64,000 nucleotides of DNA, taken from positions 3,224,001 through 3,288,000 of the forward strand of contig OZ246890.1 of the NCBI GenBank assembly GCA_965231815.1. The letters are read 5' to 3'. Below, piece by piece: positions 26,211 through 34,238 of the stretch. This stretch comes from JAPPFW01 sp965231815 (GTDB taxonomy: Bacteria > Actinomycetota > Acidimicrobiia > Spongiisociales > Spongiisociaceae). Below the pieces are notes generated by a model. That model saw only the letters and a list, made by a program, of their open reading frames with translations. It was not told where the DNA came from and ran no database searches. The stretch's first letter is position 1, and every line of letters begins with the position of its first letter. The translations under genes were made by a program, and so were the position numbers.

Positions 26211-26747
26211 TCAACATGGGCTGTTGTTCTTTCGGAGACCGGACGTAGACCCAGATTTAGGATACTTCTGGTCGCGGCGTCGAATCGCCCCTTCTACCCA
26301 CTGGGCTAGTACATACCCTTTCGATGGATACGGATGATACGAAGCATAGCCGACTTCCGAGTTGTTGACGTATTGTCTGTTCCGACCCAACCTCTCTGGT
26401 AGTTTTATATTATTCCTTCCGTTCACAGACGGGAGTTGGACAGCAAGTAATCCTCCACGCGGGTCAGTAGGATTGTTTCGTAGTGTCGCCGCGATTTCCC
26501 AATCCACATATTTTCGAGCCCATGTACATTTTCCGATCAAGGCAATTGTCACCGCGGTTCCAGCAATGTACTTTTCTCGAATCCTTCTCAGAATATATTC
26601 CGTATTGTTACTGTTTATAAAGTCATCATCACCGGAAATACCAATTACACGTATCTGATTGAAAGATTTACGGAAACAGTATACAAACCCGTCTACTTCT
26701 CTTTGGTCGGCGTGGTGGTAGGTTAGAAAAACGTTTCGCTTAACCAT
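26211..26747 (-). CDS. Thoeris-type TIR-domain protein (ThsB-like, DUF1863)
   Basis: 178 residues from the ATG at 26747, chosen over the ATG at 26771 because GAAAGGG precedes it at a normal distance and homology starts there. The N-terminus RNVFLTYHHADQREVDGF and the segment VTIALIGKCTWARKYVDWEI match the Thoeris TIR family. Glu84 in the DWEI motif corresponds to the catalytic Glu of TIR NAD-processing enzymes. In Thoeris, ThsB senses phage and makes a cyclic ADP-ribose isomer that activates a SLOG-domain effector (ThsA). No ThsA with SIR2 or membrane domain is adjacent, but a divergent operon encoding another TIR and a stand-alone SLOG protein starts 130 bases away. Base composition is AT-richer than neighbouring genes, suggesting recent acquisition. 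Confidence 0.82.
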   Translation of the reverse strand: MVKRNVFLTYHHADQREVDGFVYCFRKSFNQIRVIGISGDDDFINSNNTEYILRRIREKYIAGTAVTIALIGKCTWARKYVDWEIAATLRNNPTDPRGGLLAVQLPSVNGRNNIKLPERLGRNRQYVNNSEVGYASYHPYPSKGYVLAQWVEGAIRRRDQKYPKSGSTSGLRKNNSPC

Positions 26748-26879
26748 TGTGGGCCCTTTCGGCCGTTGCACTGCATATCGATATGCCTACTGATCGAGTT
26801 CAAGACAGTACCACCTTGTGCGAGACAATCCTATAGTGTACAACCGAGCGTAACTTCCAGAAGGAGGTAAGGTGAATTC

Positions 26880-28115
26880 GTGCTTCCTCCAATCCTTGAG
26901 ATCTACGTAGTCTGGCATCCGGACGACCGCGAGGGTCAGCGGATTAGCCGATGGCTGCTAGAACACTTCCATGGGACGCCTTACCAGGGCCTGATCGGCG
27001 GGGCGGTGGAGGTGTACTCCCGTTCAGCCCCTTGGGGGCCGGGCTCGGACGCCCCAAGACCTCTGCCATTTCAAAGACCCCTACCCTATCAACTGGCCCA
27101 GGCGCGTGTGACGGCCATCGTGCCGGTTCTGGGTGTGGGCCTTGCACGAGCGGTCGAGGAGGAATCGTCGGGCTGGCGTGGATACCTAGCGAGCATAGGC
27201 ACGGTCGTCAACGCGTCCGATGAACGGATCGGAGTGTTCCCCGTGCGCCTGTTCGGAACGGTCGGTGAAACTCTAGATCAGTTGATGGGAAGACTTCAGG
27301 CCTTAGATCCCAAGAGTACAGAAGACCGCGCGGTCCTGTGTCGAGAATTGTCACAGGCAGTTGCCCAGTTGATAGGCGACCCATTCGGCAATCGACTAAC
27401 GATATTCATCAGCCATACCAAGCGGCACTCCCTCGCAGAAGAACCTGACGACGTCGATAACCTAATCGCCCGGATCCGGAACACAATCGCGAACACCCGC
27501 CTTCATGCCTACTTCGACACCGCTGATCTGCAACTAGGGGCAGACTGGGACCAGGAACTTCGCTCAAACGCCGCGTCAAGTGCGCTCCTCGCTGTTCGTA
27601 CCGATCTGTACGCAAGCAGGGAGTGGTGCCAGCGAGAGTTCCTAATCGCAAAGCGAGCTGGAATGCCGATCGTAACCCTCAGCTCGATTCGTCACGCCGA
27701 GGAACGCGGCTCCTTCCTTATGGATCATGTTCCGAGCGTCGGCTACCGGCAACCAGAAGCGGAGGCGACCACATCTGGCATCGCAGTAGCGTTGAATATG
27801 CTGGTCGACGGTGCACTCAATCGGGCTCTATGGATAGTTCAGGAGGATATGATGCAAGGTATGGGGATTGACTGGGCACCACCGCAGGCACCTGAGCCGG
27901 TAACCCTTCTACCTTGGCTCCTTGACAATCGTCACCGGTCCGCAAAAGATGGCCCCATAGTGATTATGCATCCCGATCCGCCTCTTGGGCCGGAGGAATC
28001 AAGCGTGATCGCCGAGCTTCTCGCGTTGGCAGGGGTCGCCGATATAATTGACATCGTTACTCCGCGTACCTTGGCGAGCCGCGCCACACAGGACATCTTA
28101 TGGCCACTAAACTGA
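26880..28115 (+). CDS. TIR-domain protein with N-terminal TIR-like module
   Basis: 411 residues. The start is GTG 26880, preceded by AAGGAGGT at 26861-26868. A canonical TIR domain lies at about residues 172-300: LTIFISHTKRH, an AYFDTADLQLGADWDQEL segment, and SREWCQREFLIAK with WCxxE (Glu253), the residue needed for NAD hydrolysis in TIR enzymes. The first 150 residues (IYVVWHPDDREGQRISRWLLEH, VEVYSRSAP) look like a second, diverged TIR-like or flavodoxin-like fold lacking the WCxxE motif. The last 100 residues form a further alpha/beta domain (GPIVIMHPDPPLGPEES). It overlaps the SLOG gene by 16 bases, so the two proteins should be made together. Role in NAD-based antiphage defence is inferred. 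Confidence 0.8.
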   Translation: MLPPILEIYVVWHPDDREGQRISRWLLEHFHGTPYQGLIGGAVEVYSRSAPWGPGSDAPRPLPFQRPLPYQLAQARVTAIVPVLGVGLARAVEEESSGWRGYLASIGTVVNASDERIGVFPVRLFGTVGETLDQLMGRLQALDPKSTEDRAVLCRELSQAVAQLIGDPFGNRLTIFISHTKRHSLAEEPDDVDNLIARIRNTIANTRLHAYFDTADLQLGADWDQELRSNAASSALLAVRTDLYASREWCQREFLIAKRAGMPIVTLSSIRHAEERGSFLMDHVPSVGYRQPEAEATTSGIAVALNMLVDGALNRALWIVQEDMMQGMGIDWAPPQAPEPVTLLPWLLDNRHRSAKDGPIVIMHPDPPLGPEESSVIAELLALAGVADIIDIVTPRTLASRATQDILWPLN

Positions 28116-28951
28116 TCCCTCGGAACGCACTTCAAGGATTCCGCGTCGGCCTCTCAGTGTCCGACAGCGATGACCTTGATCGGCTTGGACTATCACAAGC
28201 ACATGCGGAGCTAGCCGTAGGTGAACTGGCCAGAGCTGTGCTGGTCGCAGGAGGTAGTCTGGTTTATGGAGGACGAATTAAGCCGTCGGGCTTCACTCAA
28301 ATTCTAATGCACGAGGTTCATCGCTATGGCGATGAACAGAACGCAATAACTCTATGCCTTGCTGCACCTGAACACCGCAAACTCTCGCGACGTGAACTAG
28401 ATAACTTGGGCCGAGAGCTAGGTACAAAGGGTCGCTTCGTTTGCCTAGACGAGACAGGACGTCAAATACATGGGATACTGAGTTCGAAAGCTAAGGATCC
28501 TGATCCGATTCCCGAAGATGAAGCAAGGCGATCCTACAGTTCGTTACGACGCTATATGAGGACCATCACAGATGCTCGAGTTCTCATTGGCGGCAAGTTA
28601 TCAGGCTTTAAGGGATTGATACCGGGAATCATCGAAGAAGCGATCGTTACAATCGAGAAACGACAGCCTCTCTATGTGTCAGCAGGGTTCGGAGGAGCTG
28701 CTGCATTGGTTGCACAGCAACTCGACATTGATGACTTGAGTTGGGCACCCCCGGATTTTCCGGCATATCCCACCGAGGATAAGCGGATTGAACAGGCGCT
28801 CGAAAGCCTTGACACGGTAGCCTTATCCTCCATGTGGAGCGCCAGTTCTCTAGGACTCGACAGGCGAGCCCTCCACCGACTCGCAGCTTCACATCGGGCG
28901 AGCGAGATCGCATCACTAGTAGTTGTGGGCCTATCTCGATTGACACGATAA
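28100..28951 (+). CDS. SLOG-domain protein (SLOG cluster 2 / LSDAT-like)
   Basis: 283 residues. The nucleotide-binding Rossmannoid pattern of SLOG proteins is clear: LARAVLVAGGSLVYGGRIKPSGFT, later ARVLIGGKLSGFKGLIPGIIEEA, and PLYVSAGFGGAAALVAQQL. SLOG domains bind nucleotide-derived signals; in Thoeris ThsA the SLOG domain binds the TIR product and triggers an effector. Here the SLOG protein has no recognisable effector fusion (no SIR2, no membrane helices), so it either is a sensor for another protein or processes the nucleotide. The gene overlaps the TIR gene by 16 bases and ends the operon; only remnants follow. Confidence 0.78.
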   Translation: MATKLIPRNALQGFRVGLSVSDSDDLDRLGLSQAHAELAVGELARAVLVAGGSLVYGGRIKPSGFTQILMHEVHRYGDEQNAITLCLAAPEHRKLSRRELDNLGRELGTKGRFVCLDETGRQIHGILSSKAKDPDPIPEDEARRSYSSLRRYMRTITDARVLIGGKLSGFKGLIPGIIEEAIVTIEKRQPLYVSAGFGGAAALVAQQLDIDDLSWAPPDFPAYPTEDKRIEQALESLDTVALSSMWSASSLGLDRRALHRLAASHRASEIASLVVVGLSRLTR

Positions 28952-29125
28952 GGTTCAACGGGTTCGGTCCACAACGGACATGGATGGCAGTGAGCCGTAC
29001 CTGGTTTGCCGCAGAGTGTTTGCCTGGCTCTTCGCGAATAAGAGGGAGTAGCCGATAAACTTGACACGAGAGGGTTGGAGCGGGGGAACACGGAGACTCG
29101 CGGGTTCGTGAACGTGGAGAGGCTT

Positions 29126-29317
29126 ATGGAAGTACCGGCTGAGATCATATTCGAGGTGACCGAGGCCGCGGAAGGTGGCTTCGATGCTCGAGCGCTTGGC
29201 TACAGTATCTTCACGCAGGGCGAAGACTGGGCTGACCTCAAACCGATGGTCAGGGATGCCATACTCTGCCACTTCGGTGACAGACCGACAACAAGGTCGT
29301 CAGGCTGCACTTCGTAA
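29126..29317 (+). pseudogene. HicB/DUF1902-like small protein, frameshifted
   Basis: From ATG 29126 the frame reads MEVPAEIIFEVTEAAEGGFD, ALGYSIFTQGEDWADLKPMVRDAILCHF, a compact HicB-like domain often found as an antitoxin-type partner of a HicA-like protein. After GDRPTTRSS the frame stops; the next frame continues VVRLHFVRDEAIAV, the expected C-terminus. A one-base frameshift near 29285-29300 therefore breaks the gene. The HicA-like partner that would overlap its end is missing. It is an eroded toxin-antitoxin remnant at the edge of the defence island. Confidence 0.6.
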
Positions 29318-29377
29318 GGGATGAAGCTATAGCGGTATGGGACCCCCGCGCCTCCCCGCCAAAACGCCAACGGTCGG

Positions 29378-29731
29378 CTATTCGTGTTCCTGGTCTCGCT
29401 CGTAGCGATGCAGTGCCACCATGAACATCGTGAACAGGATCGCGGAGGCGACAGTGAAGGCTCCCGGGATTATCCGGATCTCGAAGGCGTTCAACCCCTC
29501 GAAGTCGACCGGGCGCGGTCCCCGGGGAGCGTACAGCACGAACAGCAAGGAGTTGATGGTGGTCCAGCCGAAGATGCCGGCGCCTGATACCAGAATGGCC
29601 AAACGCTTACCGAGGTTGGTGTATTGCAACAGGTAGACACTGCCGAAGAATACGAGGAATGCGGCCAGCGTCAGGACAATCCCCGTAAACAGCAGGTTCT
29701 GCGATAGAAGAGCCCGAAACAGCTCGCGCAC
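29378..29731 (-). CDS. Small membrane protein at the end of the cytochrome bc operon
   Basis: 117 residues with three hydrophobic helices (GIVLTLAAFLVFFGSVYLLQY; LAILVSGAGIFGWTTINSLLFVLY; GAFTVASAILFTMFMVALHRY). There are no cofactor motifs. The start overlaps the last base region of the diheme cytochrome c gene, showing translational coupling. It is likely an accessory subunit or assembly factor of the bc complex encoded upstream; no family is recognised. Confidence 0.65.
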   Translation of the reverse strand: MRELFRALLSQNLLFTGIVLTLAAFLVFFGSVYLLQYTNLGKRLAILVSGAGIFGWTTINSLLFVLYAPRGPRPVDFEGLNAFEIRIIPGAFTVASAILFTMFMVALHRYERDQEHE

Positions 29732-31194
29732 TATCCTCCCCCTCCTTCATCGCCGTCGATGTACTCGACGCCATCAAGGGTAGAACCCCTCAGATAGCCG
29801 ACGATCAGATTCAAGTCGTCCTCGGACAGAACCATCCCGAAACCGGGCATCCGCCCCGAACCGACTCCGTTGACACCGTATCCCACCCCTTCGACCGAAC
29901 CATTGGAGATGAAGTCATACATGTCTTCGACGGTGAGGAACTGGGTCAGGGATCGGCCGTCGCGCAACGACGGGCCGAGCGCGCCCGAAGCCTGGACCTG
30001 CTGGAAGGAAGGGCCTGCCGAATAGCCGGCCGTGTGGCAGCGTGCGCAGTAGGAATTGTACAGGCTCACTGCACGGGTAGCCGCGTCCTGGTCCCCGCCG
30101 AAAGACGCATCCGCCACCGCGGTGATGTCGACTTCCCAACGGGCATCGGCGGCCGCGTCCTCCAGGAATCCGAGACCGAAATGAGCTTGGCCGATCAGAA
30201 CATCCTGGTTCGCGAAGGTAATGCTGAGTGAAGTGGCCGTAGACTCGAGATCGCCGACCGCTCGTGAAGCGGAAACGAAGTCCCCGATACCGATCAAGGT
30301 CTCGGCGTTTCGCGGATCGAACGATAACCCGCTAGCCAGGAAACCGGCTTCGAAGGCTTGGCCTAACACAGAAGTGAGCCCGATCTCCGCTACATCCGAC
30401 AATCCGTCACCATCGGTGTCGATCCCGGTTCCGGTCCTATCGAGCAGGTCACGCGCCTGCTCGGCGAAGTCGGAAGCCACCGCCGAACTGTCTCCGGAGG
30501 TCCGGATCGTCTCGATCAATTCCTCCTGCTCGGTTATCTGGGCGGCTACCGAATCCGCGGCGCCGGCGAGGCGGTTCACGGCGCCGTTCACCGAACCCTC
30601 GACCTTGAGCAGGGCGCCGGTCTGATCGATTTGGAACGATTCGATGTAGTTGAGCAGGTCATCCACCTGCTGGCTGTTCAGCGGTCCCCCGCCTTCGAGG
30701 CCCCATGGCGGCATAGGAGTGTTCGCCCGGCCGTAGACTATCCAGAATCGTGCTTCGTCCCGGTCGTAACGGTAGAAGATATCGTCCAGAGCGGGTGTGG
30801 CCCATCCGGCTACGTTGACCTGCGAGCGCTCTTCCAGGAATGCCGCTACGCCGCCTCCTCCTGCAGCCCCGTGGCAATCCCCGCACCCGAACTCTTCCCA
30901 CACCTCGTGACCGCGCTCGACGGATGCATGGCTGAACTCCTCTACAAACCCCTCCTGACGGTCCAGCTCACCGAGGTAGTAGATGGGCATCGCCAGAGTG
31001 AGGAACCCGGCTGTGACAACCGCTCCCACCAGCGTGCGGTCCAGGCGGGTGGTCTCCAGCTCATCGTCGGTCTGGGAAACGGAGAGGTTGGCGGGGACCG
31101 GATCCCGGCGTCGCCGACGCGACCCCGAACCCACGAGGTAGGCGAACCAGCCGATCGCCACGAGAGCCACGATCGTGACAACTAGCGTGGCCAC
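29731..31194 (-). CDS. Membrane-anchored diheme cytochrome c of the bc complex
   Basis: 487 residues. Two membrane segments lie in the first 75 residues (MATLVVTIVALVAIGWFAYL and LVGAVVTAGFLTLAMPIYYL). The first heme site is CGDCH (Cys104, Cys107, His108) and the second is CARCH (Cys383, Cys386, His387) with a later RMPGFGM that offers the Met ligand. Between them sits a long domain with helix-rich sequence and a DTDGDGLSD loop, which looks like a calcium-binding repeat. The protein replaces the cytochrome c1 or QcrC subunit and would carry electrons from the Rieske centre outward. It follows the Rieske gene by three bases. Confidence 0.85.
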   Translation of the reverse strand: MATLVVTIVALVAIGWFAYLVGSGSRRRRRDPVPANLSVSQTDDELETTRLDRTLVGAVVTAGFLTLAMPIYYLGELDRQEGFVEEFSHASVERGHEVWEEFGCGDCHGAAGGGGVAAFLEERSQVNVAGWATPALDDIFYRYDRDEARFWIVYGRANTPMPPWGLEGGGPLNSQQVDDLLNYIESFQIDQTGALLKVEGSVNGAVNRLAGAADSVAAQITEQEELIETIRTSGDSSAVASDFAEQARDLLDRTGTGIDTDGDGLSDVAEIGLTSVLGQAFEAGFLASGLSFDPRNAETLIGIGDFVSASRAVGDLESTATSLSITFANQDVLIGQAHFGLGFLEDAAADARWEVDITAVADASFGGDQDAATRAVSLYNSYCARCHTAGYSAGPSFQQVQASGALGPSLRDGRSLTQFLTVEDMYDFISNGSVEGVGYGVNGVGSGRMPGFGMVLSEDDLNLIVGYLRGSTLDGVEYIDGDEGGGG

Positions 31195-31197
31195 CCT

Positions 31198-32103
31198 CTA
31201 CGCCTCCTCATCGGTGGTAGTCAGGGCGATACAGGATGGACCCTGCGGGTATTGGACTGTCTTGGCGATAGCCCGCGCCGTCTGGAAGATGGTCCCCGTC
31301 TTGACGATGAACCGCCCATTCTCGTCGAAAACCTCGAAACGATCCAGGTTGCGCGGCGCCGGACCTGCCTCGTACTCACCTACGAAGTTGTATTTGGAAC
31401 CGTGGCAAGGACACTCGAACCCTTGAGAGGTCTCGCACCAGGGAACCCGGCATCCGAGATGGACGCAGCGTTGGAAGAGAGCGCTGAGCCCTCCGACCAC
31501 TACCGGCATCCCCTCGAACTGCGAGCGGGAGAGGTCCGACTCGGCGAAGGGAACGATGTAGGCCCGGGCCTCCGGGACGAACTTCGGGAGTATCGATCCG
31601 TCGTTGAGGATCACTTCGGCCTGAATGTCGGCCACCGCGCCCACGTCTATATCTGAACCGAACCCACCCGAAAGGCGCGGCCAGAGAAACGCCAGGTAGG
31701 AAATGCCGTTGAGCCCCAGAAATGCCCCAAAGGTGATACCGAGGGCGCGGGTGAAGAACTGGCGACGGTTGACGCCCGCTTCCTGGGGGGACAATTCCTC
31801 GACCCGCATGACCTCGACGGTCCGGACGGGGGCGGGATCCTCGGGTTCGGGAGTTTCGGCCGGAGTCTCGTCGATTTCGGGAGCCTCTGATTCCTCTTCC
31901 GGAGGACGGGTCACCACCGGCGACGGGATACCGGAACGGTCTGCTCGGCGAGTCTCTCGGGATAGGCCTGATCTCCATGATCTGGAGGGTTTGGAGGGTT
32001 TGGAGACCTCACCGGAACGCCTGAAGGCGATCACGAACGCGCCCAGCACTCCAACCATCACCACCGCGGCGATCGCGACGATCAATAGTTGCAGGGTCGT
32101 CAT
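31198..32103 (-). CDS. Rieske iron-sulfur subunit of the cytochrome bc complex
   Basis: 301 residues from the ATG at 32103, whose ATGA junction overlaps the stop of the subunit IV gene; the longer frame to 32538 is out-of-frame reading of that gene. An N-terminal helix (LLIVAIAAVVMVGVLGAFVIAF) is followed by a Ser/Pro/Glu-rich linker and a second helix after an RRQFFTRAL motif that resembles a twin-arginine signal. The soluble domain holds the cluster motifs CVHLGC and CPCHGSKYN, both Cys-His pairs and the disulfide cysteines intact. It oxidises quinol at the Qo site and passes the electron to cytochrome c. Confidence 0.92.
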   Translation of the reverse strand: MTTLQLLIVAIAAVVMVGVLGAFVIAFRRSGEVSKPSKPSRSWRSGLSRETRRADRSGIPSPVVTRPPEEESEAPEIDETPAETPEPEDPAPVRTVEVMRVEELSPQEAGVNRRQFFTRALGITFGAFLGLNGISYLAFLWPRLSGGFGSDIDVGAVADIQAEVILNDGSILPKFVPEARAYIVPFAESDLSRSQFEGMPVVVGGLSALFQRCVHLGCRVPWCETSQGFECPCHGSKYNFVGEYEAGPAPRNLDRFEVFDENGRFIVKTGTIFQTARAIAKTVQYPQGPSCIALTTTDEEA

Positions 32104-32984
32104 TCGAAATCCACCCAGTCTTTGAGGTCGTCGAACCAGATTCCGTCGGCCCAGGGATAGGTGAAGTTGAACCCGGGACCGCGGAACAGCGTTCCGAGCA
32201 AGGTCAGCGTCGCTGATCCGGCCAGGAACAAGGTGAACAACATGATGGCGAACTTCCGATCGGAGGGTTTGGTGGAGGGATTCCTGTCCACATATGGAAT
32301 AGCCATGAATCCCAGCAAGCCGGTGATAGTAGGGATGATCACTCCTGCGATCTGCGGATCGTAGTAGGACAGCAGTTCCTGGAGACCGAGGAAGTACCAG
32401 GGCGCCTTCGAGGGATTGGGCGTCGCGTTGAAGTTGGCCAATTCCAGTAGGGGCGCCTGAAGGATCACGGACAGAACGATCAGAACGGCCGTGACAACCA
32501 GCAGGGCGGTGAACTCGGCGATCATCAGATGTGGCCACGTATTCACCTTGTCGGTCGGAGTGGCCTTGACCTGCTGGATAGCCCTCGCCTTGACCACGGT
32601 GAGAAGTCGTTGCGGCCTAACACCCTCGGGAATCTCCTGGGGCGGCGCTACCGGACGAGGAGTCACCGTGGTCGCAGCCCCGTTATCTGTTATAGGTGGG
32701 GCAACGGGGGCGGCCGATCCGGTGGGCACGTCGGCAACCGGCGTCTCGGCGTCAACAGCCGGAGGCGCCTCCCGCTCCACCGCAGCCGCAGCCGGCGCCG
32801 GAGCTGTAGGAGGTGGCGGAGCCGGCTCCGGTATGGATGGTGGAGTCGGGACTGCAGGAGCGGGCGGAGGGGTGGAGGGCATCTCCCCCCGCATCTCGGC
32901 CAGCACCTGCTCCATCGGGACACCGAGTGCCCTGGCCTTGGCTTCCGCCGAGCGTCTTAAGAGATGTTCCGGTATTTCGACCAT
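32100..32984 (-). CDS. Cytochrome b subunit IV-like protein with N-terminal PEHL module
   Basis: 294 residues. The last 165 form the C-terminal half of cytochrome b (subunit IV of b6f-type complexes): PSKAPWYFLGLQELLSYYDP, with the Qo motif PEWY replaced by APWY, then PYVDRNPS and two more helices. The first 35 residues read MVEIPEHLLRRSAEAKARAL followed by PMEQVLAEMRG. This matches the starts of the two cytochromes at 36898 and 37713. A 90-residue Pro/Ala-rich linker joins it to the membrane part. Such an N-terminal extension is not part of classical subunit IV. Coupled to the Rieske gene by ATGA overlap. Confidence 0.85.
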   Translation of the reverse strand: MVEIPEHLLRRSAEAKARALGVPMEQVLAEMRGEMPSTPPPAPAVPTPPSIPEPAPPPPTAPAPAAAAVEREAPPAVDAETPVADVPTGSAAPVAPPITDNGAATTVTPRPVAPPQEIPEGVRPQRLLTVVKARAIQQVKATPTDKVNTWPHLMIAEFTALLVVTAVLIVLSVILQAPLLELANFNATPNPSKAPWYFLGLQELLSYYDPQIAGVIIPTITGLLGFMAIPYVDRNPSTKPSDRKFAIMLFTLFLAGSATLTLLGTLFRGPGFNFTYPWADGIWFDDLKDWVDFE

Positions 32985-33000
32985 CGGCCCTCAACAGTCC

Positions 33001-33774
33001 TTACAACGGTCCGGATATTCCACCGTCCTTCCGCACGCGCCAGAAGTGAACGGCCATGAAGATGACAATTACGAACGGTAGGAAAAGCACATGCAAAACA
33101 TAGAATCTGAGCAGCGTGTTGCCGGTGACTTCGATCCCGCCTAACAGGGCAAACTTAACCTGATTACCGAATAAGGGGGTGAAACCGGCCATGTTGGTCC
33201 CTACGGTTACCGCCCACAACGCCAACTGATCCCATGGCAACAGGTATCCGGTAAACGAGAGCAGCAGGGTGAGCAAGAGCAGCACAACGCCCACCACCCA
33301 ATTGAACTCGCGAGGAGGCTTGTACGCGCCGTGGTAGAACACTCTCGACATGTGGAGGAACACCGTGAGGACCATCAGATGGGCGCCCCACCGGTGCAGA
33401 TTGCGCACCAGCGAGCCGAAAGCCACCGAGGTAGACAGCGCTTCCACATCTATATAGGCCGCGGGTTCGGTCGGGCGGTAGTAGAACATGAGAAATATGC
33501 CGGTGATGGTGAGCAGGATGAAGAGGAAGAAGCTCAAACCACCCAGGCACAGCGTATAGGAGAGCCGAACCGCGTGCCGCTTCACCTTGACCGGGTGAAG
33601 ATGGTACAGCACGTTGTTCATGATCACGTAGGAACGGTTACGGGGGCTGTCACTGTATCCCCTCTTGAATGGGGATCCAGGCCTGAACATCGACTCCCAG
33701 AAGGGGCTCCTTCGGAAGGAATCAGCCGCTTCAGCTACCCGCTCCCTGAGTTTCAACCCGTCACCGATCACCAA
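33001..33774 (-). CDS. Cytochrome b (b6-type N-terminal half)
   Basis: 257 residues, four membrane helices of the b6/N-terminal cytochrome b fold. The two histidine pairs that bind the b hemes are present: NLHRWGAHLMVLTVFLHMSR in helix B, and FYVLHVLFLPF with AVHFWRVRKDGG in helix D. GYLLPWDQLALWAVTVGTNM marks the loop after helix C. It is separate from the C-terminal half, as in b6f and some Gram-positive complexes, and unlike the fused QcrB of most actinobacteria. It is 8 bases downstream of the ferredoxin gene and 16 bases upstream of subunit IV. Confidence 0.92.
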   Translation of the reverse strand: MVIGDGLKLRERVAEAADSFRRSPFWESMFRPGSPFKRGYSDSPRNRSYVIMNNVLYHLHPVKVKRHAVRLSYTLCLGGLSFFLFILLTITGIFLMFYYRPTEPAAYIDVEALSTSVAFGSLVRNLHRWGAHLMVLTVFLHMSRVFYHGAYKPPREFNWVVGVVLLLLTLLLSFTGYLLPWDQLALWAVTVGTNMAGFTPLFGNQVKFALLGGIEVTGNTLLRFYVLHVLFLPFVIVIFMAVHFWRVRKDGGISGPL

Positions 33775-33782
33775 TACCTCCG

Positions 33783-34238
33783 TTACCAGCGCATTCCATA
33801 CGTATAACCGTTCTTGAAGTCACGAGCGCCGGTATCCAAGTCCCATGGCGCCTGATCGATCAACCCGGCGTTGAGAGCGTTGTCGGTTACCGAGCCCTCG
33901 AACTTCCCGATTGATATTACGTTGGTCGGACACCGATCGATGCACAGCTGGCACCGTGTGCACTCGTACTCATCCACCACGAAGAAGCCCAGATTGTCAG
34001 GGCTATCCTCGGGATGGTCGACTCCGTAGGCGTCATCGATCGCGTCCAGTGACAAGTAGTGGATGCACTTCCATGGGCAAATGTCGACGCAGCCTTCACA
34101 GAGGATGCACTCCGCCTGATTGATATGGAGGAACTGGCGGGGTCGAACCTGGCCCTGGACGTACTCGGCCTCCACCATGGCCAACTGGTAATCGTCACGA
34201 AACGGGGGCGTCTCGAACCAGACCTCCGATTTGGCCAT
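33783..34238 (-). CDS. Dicluster [4Fe-4S] ferredoxin subunit in the bc operon
   Basis: 151 residues with two complete four-Cys motifs: CILCEGCVDICPWKC and, 40 residues later, CTRCQLCIDRCP. The arrangement is that of 8Fe ferredoxin-type electron-transfer subunits. A ferredoxin inside a cytochrome bc operon, immediately before cytochrome b, is unusual and suggests that the complex receives or gives electrons at low potential besides quinol. The long N-terminal 40 residues and C-terminal 30 residues have no known motif and may dock to the membrane subunits. It is adjacent (no gap) to the upstream membrane protein gene. Confidence 0.85.
   Translation of the reverse strand: MAKSEVWFETPPFRDDYQLAMVEAEYVQGQVRPRQFLHINQAECILCEGCVDICPWKCIHYLSLDAIDDAYGVDHPEDSPDNLGFFVVDEYECTRCQLCIDRCPTNVISIGKFEGSVTDNALNAGLIDQAPWDLDTGARDFKNGYTYGMRW

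Noticed and set aside
31198..32538. 446-residue Rieske protein
   Set aside because: The first 145 residues are out-of-frame reading of subunit IV; the ATG at 32103 with ATGA overlap gives the correct protein.
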